A stretch of DNA of 64,000 nucleotides from positions 2,418,001 to 2,482,000 of the forward strand of contig NC_089182.1 of the NCBI RefSeq assembly GCF_947507565.1, in the 5' to 3' direction. The notes beneath the pieces are model-generated. The model did not search any database, was not told where the DNA came from, and worked only from the letters and a program-made list of their open reading frames with translations. Shown here piece by piece: positions 40,671-52,192 of this stretch (its first letter is position 1; each line of letters opens with the position of its first letter). The position numbers and the translations under genes were made by a program. Source of the stretch: Oscarella lobularis (taxonomy: Eukaryota > Porifera > Homoscleromorpha > Homosclerophorida > Oscarellidae).

Positions 40671-43598
40671 TGTCATCATCTCTCGCGTGCGCGACGGATG
40701 TCGAATTAAGGACGTGCGACTCAGTCGCGGTATAAAAGAACTAGCATTTATAAAAAAAAGAGATGCATTGGTTCGATACAGGAAAATCTCAGTTGGACGT
40801 CAAACTTGTCTTGCCGTGGAAAGAGGAAGTGAAGCTGGAATACCAACTCTCCTCGGTAAATACTCGAACCATTTCTCGATTTCTCTGAAATATTTTTCGT
40901 AGCCTTATCCGCTGAAGTTAACCAAGTGAGCATTTTTCCTCGAGGCTTTACCTGTTTAATTAATCGATTAATTAAATGCAGCAATGTGGTGCAGTCTGTC
41001 GTCATCGTAGAGGGCAGCTATGAATTCTTGTTGGATATTAGCACTAGTCCTTTCTCTGGCAAAAAGCTACCGACTCGTTTTAGGTAGTAAAAAGAGCAAT
41101 TATAGAAACGTCAATAAGAAGAACATGCTCTTTCTCTCTCTCTCCTCTCTAGGAATACGGTCATTAAGCGTTTCAATCAGACAATAAAAACGTAGATTGC
41201 GACGAAAGTAAAGCCGTTGCTGATTTCTCAACGACGTTTTTTTCTGGTAGCGTGCAGCGATCAGACCAACTTCTCGTTCATCTGCAGAACTTCACGGGGG
41301 AACCAAAGTACCACACGGTACCAGAAAGCGCGCGAACAGGACTTCCGCTCTTCTATCTGCAGCCGGGCTCGTCGCTACCGGTTAGAAAGATTAGGAGTGT
41401 GTTATTTCGTTTGAGTGAGGAAATGTCCACTTTCTCTATAGGTTCTTTCTCAAGGAGTCTCGTCGTCGTCTTCGACGAGGAAACACGGAAAGTGAGCTCT
41501 TTGTCAGTCACCGTGTGTGACGCATGTATCCGTGTGCAATCTTTTTAGAAAGGGGACGAAAGATCCGTCTGAAGAGTTTGCTCTCTTCTGGAAGCCAATC
41601 ATATCGCTCGATATCACGATATGGCACAAATGGTTTCACGTGCATCTTATACCACTTCAACTCGACTACGATGCGTAAAATCTCAAATTTTATTCGTTTG
41701 TTTTTTCATGTTGCGTTTTCGTTTTTTTTCTCGTAGCCCGTTGCCGAAGCACCTTCACGTGCCCAATGCGAACGGTCGTTACTCGTCGGTCCAGTGTCGT
41801 CGCGTCGCCGATTTGGTGTGCAGCTTTTTGAAAAACTGGGCGACGTTTGTTCTCTTGGAAAATCATTCGTACATTCGTTTTTTGTCGGGGTAGGAGGAGA
41901 TCGTCTTGGGACAATTCGATGTCGTTTAGATTCTCTCGTTTAGTGCCGTCGAGACGGAAACGTCGCAATCGTCGTTGTCGTTCTTTTGCTTGGCGAGAGT
42001 CATCCAAAAGACGCCGCTTATGGTCTTGCGATTGGCCTTTTTAGCCGGCACTCCTTCGTCGATTCAGTCGAAGGTGAGATGCAAAACCGCGAGGACACGC
42101 TCGTCTCATTAATTGCCGTTCGCTTCTTTCTTGAAGGTGACCAACGATTTGCGACGGTCTCTTAGTCAGCTTACGTGCGAGCCGCACGAGCCCAGACTTC
42201 GCAGTGGCGCCAAACGGACGAAACATCTCAAAGTGCTGTCGACGAAAGGGAGAAGTCATGTCACGGTACTGGAGAAGAATCCTGAAAGGATCCTAGTCCG
42301 GTAAGAAAACGAGAAGGTATCTACAATAGTCAGTTGAAAAGTCTTTGCTCTTAGGCATGAAAAGGTTACGTCTAAGGAAGGAAGAGCCGGTCACACGAAC
42401 AGCGGTGGCGGCGGCAGTGGAAATCTTTACTGTTTATTAAATTATTTGCACTACAAACGATGGATATGGCGTCTTCATCCCAAAGGCGAGACGAATTGGC
42501 TCCCCACGGCATCCGTGGGAAACTTGCTGTCGGCATTTTTGAGGCAAAGAGTTCTTCTTATCAGTATTCGTATAACGTTTCTGGATAGATTAAGGCTACG
42601 CGAAGGATTTCGCGTTGCGTACGGAAGTTTAGGAATGGTTTCTCTAACGGCAGAAATTTTTATGAAGGTACGTACGATGCGACTTTGATTAACTGAACGA
42701 TCCCGTTTTCAGGAGAGCAACGACGACGATGCTGCCGAGCCGAAGCCGTGCATCGTCCAGTACGTTCTCTTTCCGCCGGTTAGCTACTCGTCCGACGGTC
42801 CTGAGCCGCTCGACGCCGACGACGGCCCGACGAGAGAACCGCACATCGTCACCGAAGCGTGGATCGAGCCGCAGAGCGGCCTGTGCGTCGACGGCGGTAA
42901 CCTCGACGACGCCCTACCGATACGAGGTCTCAACTACGAGGAAATCCTCAGCAAGGCGAGAAAACGAGGAAAAAACGCGCGCGATGAATAATCACGGGTC
43001 GGTATTATAGATACACGGGTCGGCTGCCGATCTCGTGTCGTCGCTTTGCACGTACGAGCAACTGCGTCTCATGTGCTGTCTTCCTGCGTCGTTGCAGCGC
43101 ATTCCTCGCTTGATCCACTCCTCGCCGCCGTTGTCATCGTCGCGCAGCGTCGAAACGGTTCCGTTTCTATTCGACCTAGCCGCACTCTTGCTTCGTTGCC
43201 GTCAAGTCCGGTTGCTCTTTTCCGGTTTCAATTCGGCGAGCGTCAATCGTCGTCTTTGCGAATTTATCGTCGACAAGCTGGCGACGCTTTGCGAAAAGGA
43301 CATCGTTCTCGATCCGTCGTCGAGCGGAACGATTGCGATTCAAATCGAATCCCGTCGTCGGCACGGCAACGAGTCGACGAAATTGGAGTGGCCGTCAGCG
43401 GAAGAACCGAACTGGCGTTGCTTTTTGAAACGATTTGGCGAAACGCTGCTCTACGTCGTTCTCATACCGACGTCTCCTCCTCCCCGCGCGACGGTGGACG
43501 GCGACGAACGAAAACCGGCGATACCGATTTATCTGTACGAGTGCGTTCATTCGTCGCTTTTTCTTCAGTCGGACGGCGACGAGAGAACGCAAACAGGA

Positions 43599-43635
<37 letters not shown>

Positions 43636-46600
43636 ACGACGTCTACGTCGATTATCGTCTGCGGAAGCAGCGGCTACCGCTCTATTCGGCGTCGGCGACT
43701 CGACATCTTTTGATTCAAACGACGGCGTTTGCGAGGACGATCGCCGAAGCGTACAACTCGTCGTTCGTCGAGTCCGTCTTCGCTTGTCTTCAAGTCGGCG
43801 ATTTTCTCGACGACGACTGCATCGACGCCGTCATCGATTTCGATCTGTGCGACGAGTCGCTCATGCGATTCGATTTGACTGAATTCGTTGCCGCCGTGTG
43901 CTCGCACTATCGTCCGGCGAAGTCGTCGTCGTCGGCGTTGCCGTCGCGACTGTTGTCGAAGGAGTCGTCCGATAGCTGCGAGACGGACGCAAGCGGTTCG
44001 ATATGCCGAGCGTACGGCGAAGATATACGAACGGAATTCGCCACTATTTTGAACAATTTCTTTCGTCTCGTTCCGACTAATAGCGAACTCTTTTACTTCG
44101 TTTCTCGAAGAAAATCGATTTCAGCGAGTAGCTTGTACGGCACTAGCGACGGCGACGCGGCAACGCGGACTGCCAATGACAAGGACAGCGACGACGGCGA
44201 CGACAATGACGATAGCGACAGTCGCAGCGCTGGGGTGGAGTTCGTCGATACTGATCTAACGAGTACGAGTGACGGTAGCGGTAGCTTCGAGGAAGTATCT
44301 CCCAATGAGGTTACCAAGGAAGAGGTGAGCGCCAATAGGATTGCGTTCAATTGGAGTGGCGTTTCGTCCGAAACGGATGACGATTTTGGGTTGGAGAACG
44401 ACGACGATCCGCCTCTGTTTATCAGTTTGGCGTGCGCCGTCAAAGTGAAGAAAACCGGCGAAGTTTTCGTTACCGTTCCCTTGACTAGCATTCCGACTTG
44501 CATCGGTACGGGAAGAAGAGCTCGCCTTTTGTCATTTTTCTAATTTTTTATGTGCAGAAAACTTGGAGGAATGGCTCGATTGGGAAGGAGATTCAGACAA
44601 ACCAAAGCCCGACTTGGGCTCCGTCGAGCTAAGCGTCTCTCTAGAAGTCACGATGTATACGCCTCCTCCTCAGGTAATATTGTACTCGCGTTATTTTGCA
44701 TTACATCTACGTGCACTTAGGAGCCCTTTTCCTGGCCGTCTCGTTCTCGTCTTTTCTCCGATTCTCTCGTCATGTCGCCGACATTGTCGCAGAAGGACGA
44801 GGCGAAAGAGACGACGGCCATCCTTTCGCCGAGCGTTTTTGAGTAATAGAAAAGGGATATCTTGGACTGCGTAAACATGCGTTATTTAATTCTTTTAGTG
44901 ACGACATCGACGAAAAGGTATTAGACCCTCTCGGCAATTTGACGCCGCTACAAAAGGAAGCAATGGAAGAATTAGAGCAGAAGGTACGTACTATAGATCA
45001 ATTCTTACGCGCAACCAACAGTACGCGCGACCTCTTCTAAGATTAATTGGCTCATGAGAGACGAAATCGTGTCTGCGTCGCGTCTCGTCGTACCCGTGCA
45101 TTTCTCCACGCTTCGGTCCGTCGTCGAACACGTGGCATCCGAAGCGTTTCCGTCGTGCTTTCACATAAAAATTCCGCTTGTTTTCATACACGGCGTCGAT
45201 CAGAGTCGCGACTATTTCGTGCAGGAGTTCGAAGCGATGTCCATAGCCGGCTACCAATTGAACAGAGTGCAGAACTACTATTACCTCAGCGAGGAGCGCT
45301 TAGCCAAACGATGGATGGGCAAATCGAGCTCGTTCAGCCTGGACGAGTTGGGTCGAGAACGCGGCCATCGGCGAACACGCAGCACCGACAGTCGTCTGGG
45401 AAGTGGACTGGGCTTAGTTTCTGAGATGGCGTCGCTGGAGAGCAGCATTGACGATATGCGGGTAAATAAATTAAAAATAAATAAATAAATAATACAGAGG
45501 GAACGATTGATTACACCTGGAGTTCTACATAGAATTTTGGCTCTTTTCATCGTCTAGGTGGGAGGCGGAGCGCCGACGGTCTACGCGAGCCAAGTGAGTC
45601 AAACGAGCATCGGAAGTCACGGAGTCGAGTTGAAGATCGATTCGACTTTGGACGTAAGCGAGGATTTCGCCGTCGCGCAGGAAGAGGGACACGTCACCGC
45701 TCCGTGCACCGACTTTTGGCTGATTATGATCACATCCGATGCGCAAGTTGACGTCTATTTCCACACGAGGCGAGAAAAACGCACGAGGCAATCTTTGAAT
45801 AATATCTATTTTTTTATTTAGATATTCGGAGTACGTTGGTTTGGATGACGCTCGAAAGGAGCAGTATGCAAAACTACGCGGTAGCGTCGTCGAACAGATT
45901 CGCTTGTCGTGCAAACGCGCCAATCAGACGTTGCTGCTCTTCGACTTGTTAAAGCACCGCAAATGCGATCCACTTCTCGTCGCCGAGAGCAACGAGGACG
46001 TGTGGGCTCAGGAGAACGTCGTCTTTACGTCGTCCCCTCCACTCTCTTTCGGACAACCGGGTAAAAAAAAGCGCGACGAAAGTTCAAAGGTAGCGATTTT
46101 TTATTCGAAATTTCAGTGACGCTCGGAGTTCGCAGCTCTCGAAATCTCGATCCCGGTTCCTTTTCGTGTGACGTCCAGTGGCGCGGTCACATACCCCTTC
46201 ATTGGCGACTCTGCTCTGGTCCTGGACTTTCCACTTCCTTAGGTATACTATCAAAAAGAGCAAGTCTATCGTTAGGCGTTATCATTTTGGCCACAGGTTT
46301 GCAGGCAGTTCGATCCGTGCTCTCTCCGTTCGGCGTCTCCAACCGAAAGGACATGTACGTCTATCAGGAAAGAAGCGGCAACGAGAACGTCTTTTACATC
46401 CGGTTAGATGCGCGAAGAGGAGAGAAAGAGATTAAATGAATCGATTAATCGGGATTTGCTTTCAATGTAGACTTTCCGAGTCGCTTTGCGTGACGGGTCG
46501 AATTGGATGTTCGTCGCGACGCACCCCCGTTTCTTACGAACCGACTAGTTCTCGAACCTCCACTATTTCCGGTCTTTACAGCCTCGGAGAGTTCGACGGA

Positions 46601-49600
46601 ATTGGTGACGACGTGAGCGAAAGTGCCATTGGTGACGAGAACGACGGTCAAGTGGAGAAAAGCGTCGCCGTCGACGTTTGCGGCGTCGCCGCACCCGGTT
46701 CAGAAATTGTTCACGATTTATTTGGGTTGTTGGAGAGACGAGTTGAAGCGGTGCTTCTAAAGACGATAACAATGACTTTGGCGAGAAATCCGAAGAGTAA
46801 ATTGGACGCTGCTGACGTTCAGGTAACGACGTGAAAGGATTCGTATCCTAATAGGAGTCGTCGTTTCTCGTTTAGTTTATTCAGCCTTTGGATAAGCCGC
46901 CGGCATCTACTATACGCTGGAGTCTTCCTAAGGAAATCGTCAAGTCCGACCAAGTCTTCTTCTATTATCTTCATCAGAATCTCTCCACGTTTCTTCATCG
47001 GCCCAACTACCAATCGAGTCGTCCCGAGTGCAGGTTTCGCAAGTGGGAGTCCGGCGAAGGTCGATCGGGAGCCGAAGCGTTTCCTATCGATTCGGTCTTC
47101 ATCTATTGCAAGGCACCGATCACGGGCAGCGAAGGAATCGCCTGCGTCGCGTTCACCGTCGTCCAAGCTCGCGGCGCGGAAGGCGACGAGCTGACGGCGA
47201 CGGCGGATCTTTCCGTATCGGACCTGTGCGTCGTTTGCGACGTCGGCGTTGCGACGGCGCTCGCCGACGACACTCTGCACGTCATATTTCAAGCGTGGAA
47301 GCGCGGCAATGTCGACTTGGAGAAACTCGCGACGGATTTGAAAAAAGTCGTTCAAGACTCGCTCATCGATTCGTTCATGGAGTCGCACGTACTGTTGACC
47401 CCGTTTTCGGAAGTAACCGTAACCGGCATCGATCAAGACGTCGGCGTTGGTGACGACGGAGGCGACGGCGTTCGCAGCGACGAAGAGAGCGATCCCGAGT
47501 TAAAAGAATGGACGATAGTCACTCTTAAAACTCTGAAACAAGGTACTGTACGAAAGTGCTTTTACCTAACGTGTCCAATACTTTCCGTATCACAGGTTCT
47601 GTTCGTGGACGAGGCCTATCTCGGCGGCACTCGATTCAAGCGCAAGATACAGTCAGCTCGCGTCCGCCACCGCGTTTCTCAAAAGCACATCGAAGAGCTT
47701 CGTCGCTGACCGGCCTCACTGTCAAGGAAGAAATTGAGGAGCAGCAGACCGACAGAGGAATCAGTGACGAAGCGGCAAGTTACCTTGAAAGAATTCCGGG
47801 CAGTCCGTCGAAGCCTGTTGACACGCCACCGAAAAAAATTCAAAAATCGAGCGCAGCGAGGACGCTTCAACCGACGTCTCTCTTTCAAGACGGCAGTGGC
47901 GGCGGCGGCGGCGGTGGATCGGCATCGTCAAAAGCGAGCTCTTTGCCGAGAGAGGTTCGAGAATTGCTTAGCGGGCTTCCAAGCTCGAGTTCTACCAATG
48001 AGTCGGCGAGTTCGCCGTCGAAAATGCCCGAATGGCTCGCTGAGGAGTTGCGCGTTCGGCGCGAGCAGCGAGCGTTCGAATTGCTTGAGAAAGCGGCCGC
48101 TGGCGAGACGGGCAATCTTTCGCCTATCTACTGGCGTTATTGTCGGAGTTCGATGAAGCGAATAGCGACGTGTCCGAGCGCGAAATACTATGCGACGCGC
48201 GTCTTGTCTCGCTATTCGCTCAAGTCGATCGTGAAGCAAATCGTTGTGAACTTTGCTCGTTTCTTCCCGGAAATGATCTGCAACGCGTTCAGCCGAACGA
48301 CAGAGGCGGGAGAAGATGAAACCGTCGCCTACGTGCCGTACACTTCTTACTTGCGCGAGGTAATTGGTTAAAAGGAGGGACTGCTATTTCTTAGCGAAAA
48401 TAGACTTCGATGCGTCTCTCATATATTTGCGTTTCCTAGGCGTCCAGGTCTCGTTCCGATTCGTCAGAATCGACAAGGACTCAATCATGTGCTACCGAAA
48501 TGCCGCCTACTACTGAATCTTACATCGTCGTGGCAAGACAGATGAGCGACTGGAATTTCACCATTCAGTCGATCTACAAAGGAAAGACCGAAGAGCCAAG
48601 CGGTACGCAATTTTTGGCAATTTTATATAACATGTAAGAGAGACATGTATGTTTTAGGAAAGCTTCAACTTCGTTTCCTGCCGTTTACTGGCGACCAGCA
48701 GGACTTTCCCTCACTTGACCAAAATACGTTTGTGTCTCGGCAAAAGCTGGTTTTTCTACTGATTGAATACGACGAAGTCGGTTTCTGAATTTCAATCATT
48801 ACATACTAATAATCTTGTTTTTCTTAGATCTCCTGCTTGACGTACAATGTTCGCACCGAAATCGCTAGTCGCTTTGAGAGCTTCCTCGGCGGACTCGTCC
48901 TCTGGATGAACACGAGAACTCGCTTTCTCGACTCCCTGTTTGCTCAGAAAATGGGTCTTTTTCACCACTCGCGTCTCGAAGACTTCAACGAAACGAGAGA
49001 AGTAAGACAGATTTACTAAAACGCCCTTTCTATTTATCTGTCTCCGTGTAGGCAATCTACATGAAAAGATCGTCAAGCGATTTGGAGCTGCTTGTTCAAG
49101 AGACGGCGCCTCCTACTCGCGGAGTACATATTTTCTACGCTTTCAGTTTTTCGCGTACAAAGAGCGTTTCTCACTACAGGGCGGCAGTAGTCGCGGTATA
49201 CACACGTTGCACAGCGGCTACCTGTCTCGCGGTCGGATTGGAGGTCGATCATCAAGGAGCGAAAGCGTGACGAAAGGCGGCGGCGGCGGCGGCGGCGGCG
49301 ACTGGAAGCGAAGTCATCGCGATCTTCACGAATGTGAGGGTTTGCTGAGAGATTCGTGGCCGCGGCTGCCAATGTCGGCGTCGCCGTGCTCCCAATTGCA
49401 AGATCCAGTAAAACGTCACGGAACGCAAGCTTCGGTACACAAAACCGTAATTTTTTTATTGTATTTATTTCTCTACGTGTCGCGTTAGGAATTGAAAACG
49501 TATCAGAAAAGGAGTAAGAGACTGGATAGAGATGTCTAGCAGGTGTTCGTTGGATGATTCATTGAATTTCAGTTGAAATTTCTACGAGGCATTTGCGCGA

Positions 49601-52146
49601 CGTTTTCGAAGAGTGGCTGACTCGATCAAAGCAGAAGACTGCGATATCTGTAGGATTGCCCTTTGACTTTCTCTACTGTTTAAAACTTCTTTTTCCTTTT
49701 TTTCTGCCAAGGTGGACATACTGACGGCGCTGAAGAATTCTGCTCGTTTGATTCACTTCTGCAACTCTCCCCTCCTTTTCGATCGCACTTGGCGAAAGGC
49801 GTTCATCAAGGCAAGCGGGCAGGGAGAATCGGTCGGCGAAGGGCAAACACTAGAAGTAAGAGAATTTGCTATAGCACTTTCTCACGTTTACTTTTGATTA
49901 TAAGCTGCCAACGCCCATGTTTGGCGATAAGTTTTCGACTGCGCCGGAATCGCAAGCAGGCGTTGGATTTGTCGACGGTAAAGAGAATCATTGGCATCGT
50001 TGCATTCGCTTCTCGTTTATGACCGACTACGTCGAATACTTGGAAACTCAATTGGGATTCAGCGCAATCGACGTCAAGCCAGCGGCGAAAAGGTGAGCGA
50101 CTTTTCTCATTTTAGGAGAACTAAGAGAGCGTCGTCGCGTCTTTGCTCAGAGAAACGTCTGAAAGGTCGCCTTCGAGGGAGAGACTGGCGAGGAGTCCGT
50201 CGCCGCTTTATGGTCATTTGGACATGCAAACGTCCCTCGTGACTACCAAGTGCCTTCAAAAATCGTTTCGTGGCGGAATCGTCCTAATAGAACTCTCCTT
50301 TCGAGTAAGCGTTTTTTTTTTTGGAGTCTGTAGATCGAGTCTGTGGTGTTAGTTCGATCGTCTTTTTCTCTAGGATGCCTACTTCTGCGTCAAACTCTTC
50401 GCCTTGGAAGCGTCCAAAATTCGACGTCAAGCTACCGTCAACGCCCAATTGGCGAAAATCTTCACGGACGAGTGCAGTCAGATGAGAGATCTCATTCACG
50501 TTCACTCATTCGTCTACGACTTCCACGTTCGTCAGCTGTACAATTTCCTTTGCAACCAACCGGGCGTATCGTCGCTCATTCCGAGCGGCTACCCTCTGAT
50601 GGACTTTCTCTCCGATTTTTTAACGCTGTGCGCCTCTCCGCCGAACTACGTGCGAAACCGCATAGTATCCGGTAAGAAAAAAAACCCTGTACACCATCTT
50701 CTCAATGAAACGTCTCAGGAAAAATCGACATCGAGATTCCTTTGAGCACGATTCCAGACCGACTCTTTCACTATATCCTCGCCAACGCAATCTCGTACAA
50801 TATGACGGCGCTGGAAGCGAGCGTGAATCAGTTCTCGTTGCCCGTGTCGCCGACCGCTCCCAAGTGGTCGCTCGCCGAGTCGGACAAATACGTTCTTCTA
50901 CGCGACGTCGACTGCTCGCTTCGCGAACTCGGTCGCACCGAAACGCATCCGTACCACGCTTCCTTACTGGTCACCCGTCCGACCGAGGGCGAAGACATTC
51001 AGGTCATTTCGCTGGATTCGCTCGGGAAAAGCGACTCTACCGACGGCAGCGGCGGCAGCGGATGCTATCTCTTTCGTCTGATCTATTTCGTCGTTCTTAC
51101 GAGCAAACGAGAACGATTTCCGCGTCTCACGCTCGACACGCCGAAAGGACTGCGACAGACTCTTGTTCGTCGTTGGTCTTCGTCGTCGTCTTCGAGTGCG
51201 GAAGCGGCGGCAGTGGCGGCGGCCGTGAGCGGATCGTCGTTTGGATCGTGCCTGCTGAGCGATCCGTTTGCCGGCAGTTCGACGCCGCTTCTCTTCGTGT
51301 CGCCCGTCTTGGTGCCGTCTACTGTGCAGGATCATCTCGATTCGATCGAGACGGAACTACGCGACGTCGTTCGATCGGCTCAGGAGCACATGCGGCGCGA
51401 TACGCTATGGAAACGGTTGCTCTTCGGCGCAGTCGATCCGGGAGGCAGCCGTCGCACTCTTCCAAAGCGATCGGATTCGTTGGATGGGCTAAGCGAGGTG
51501 GGTCGATTCTGTCGTCGCAGTTTTTGTCTTTTAGCCGTTGTTTTAGGGAGGCTTGTGCCGACTGACCTATGATGAATTTGACGAACTTCTCAAGATGGTG
51601 TCGTCAAGGGACTTGACGACGCTTGATCCCCGCTTGGCTCAACTGGGGGGCATGGGCAAGACTTGGAACGAACGTCTTCTCAGGTGAGATCACTACCAAT
51701 TTAAATTATTTAATTAATTAATTAATTTTTGCAGGGGGCTTTTATCGAGGTTTGGCGAGAATACGAGGCAGTTTAAACAGAGCGGTTCTAACGTACAATA
51801 TCTCGTGAGTTGAGTAAAGACGAGAAGGCTGTATATCAATTTTTTTTTATTTTGATTTCAGGTTGTTATTGATTCTGAATGTCACGACGCTTTTGTTTTG
51901 TTAACGGCTTACAAAAAATCGTCATCGTCGTCTCAATTGGTATTAAGAATCTTATATCCAATTTTGCTTTCAAAAAATTTTGCAAAATTACAGGAGTTCA
52001 ACGTCGTTTGTCGCGAACTAAACGAGGAGTTCAGAGTAGAAAACGACTCGGAAACGTTCCTGGAATCAATTCCCTTCTTGACTCGTCTCATTGAATTGGT
52101 CGTAAGTTTCGTCTGCTATCACATGTGGGCGTGCCTGGCGAAGTGA
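40671..52146 (+). CDS. SZT2: SZT2, KICSTOR complex scaffold (5' partial, 41 exons)
   Basis: SZT2 is the large KICSTOR subunit that brings GATOR1 to lysosomes so that nutrient loss shuts off mTORC1. Exons read here: 40671-40729, 40782-40855, 40903-40925, 40982-41083, 41153-41191, 41251-41380, 41442-41491, 41549-41674, 41737-41889, 41944-42073, 42137-42300, 42355-42667, 42713-42955, 43011-44505, 44558-44673, 44721-44842, 44899-44983, 45042-45461, 45558-45769, 45822-46060, 46117-46242, 46297-46402, 46471-46822, 46876-47542, 47596-48359, 48440-48602, 48658-48776, 48828-49001, 49052-49123, 49180-49407, 49489-49513, 49573-49649, 49712-49855, 49905-50092, 50151-50304, 50374-50671, 50719-51497, 51547-51683, 51735-51804, 51862-51939, 51994-52146. 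All phases agree, giving about 3,055 residues. Recognised segments recalled from vertebrate SZT2 include ALFWKPIISLD, PLPKHLHVPNANGRYSSVQ, NRKDMYVYQER, KSKLDAADVQ and QKMGLFHH. Human SZT2 is about 3,430 aa and the first exon here matches a position several hundred residues in, so the N-terminus is absent. The exon at 43,011 has low-complexity Thr, Asp and Ser runs; others carry poly-Gly. The first exon could instead start near 40,629. Confidence 0.9.
40955..40976. other. 22-bp perfect palindrome in an SZT2 intron
   Basis: TTTAATTAATCGATTAATTAAA equals its own reverse complement and ends 5 bp before the acceptor AG at 40,980-40,981. It fills the place where the branch point and pyrimidine tract would lie. 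The core TAATCGATTA is also a dimeric homeodomain-type sequence. A role is not shown. Confidence 0.7.
42956..43010 (+). other. GC-AG intron in SZT2 (55 bp)
   Basis: The exon ends CTCAGCAAG and the intron begins GCGAGAAAAC and ends ATTATAG. Reading through gives a stop within 12 codons (GATGAATAA). Splicing here restores the frame into the 1,495-bp exon. No GT donor is available at the exon end, so a non-canonical GC donor is required. Confidence 0.8.
45770..45821 (+). other. GC-AG intron in SZT2 (52 bp)
   Basis: The exon ends CCACACGAG, the intron starts GCGAGAAAAA and ends TTTATTTAG. The codon AG|A joins into RYSEYVGLDDA, in frame with the next exon. The donor is identical over its first nine bases to that of the intron at 42,956. 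Confidence 0.78.
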
Positions 52147-52192
52147 TTAAGCACGTGATTATACTGGAATTCGCCACACCGATGCCGCTTTG
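52147..52192 (+). promoter_or_regulatory. 46-bp spacer between SZT2 and ABCD3 with a CACGTG E-box
   Basis: Only 46 bp lie between the SZT2 stop and the ABCD3 start codon. A palindromic E-box CACGTG sits at 52,152-52,157. No AATAAA is present, so the SZT2 3' end must overlap ABCD3 or lie in its introns, and the ABCD3 promoter must overlap the last SZT2 exons. Promoter function is inferred from position only. Confidence 0.45.

Noticed and set aside
41100-41150. TC-rich microsatellite
   Set aside because: It is the pyrimidine tract of an SZT2 intron acceptor and needs no separate explanation.
43046-43882. 278-codon plus-strand ORF
   Set aside because: It overlaps the long SZT2 exon in another frame. 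Its Arg/Asp/Ser-rich product reflects the repetitive codons of the true frame.
46819-47436. 205-codon minus-strand ORF
   Set aside because: Antisense shadow of the SZT2 exon at 46,876-47,542, whose frame and splice phases fit both neighbours.
47590-47709. Reading the exon after 47,595 in the upstream frame (VLFVDEAYLGG...)
   Set aside because: It ends at a stop at 47,709. Splicing at 47,542/47,596 gives the frame that stays open to 48,359 with the right phase.
48110-48320. Alternative frame in SZT2 (AYLLALLSEFDEANSD...)
   Set aside because: It looks protein-like but ends at a stop before the donor and would need an unsupported splice or frameshift. The simple exon 47,596-48,359 has correct phase at both ends.
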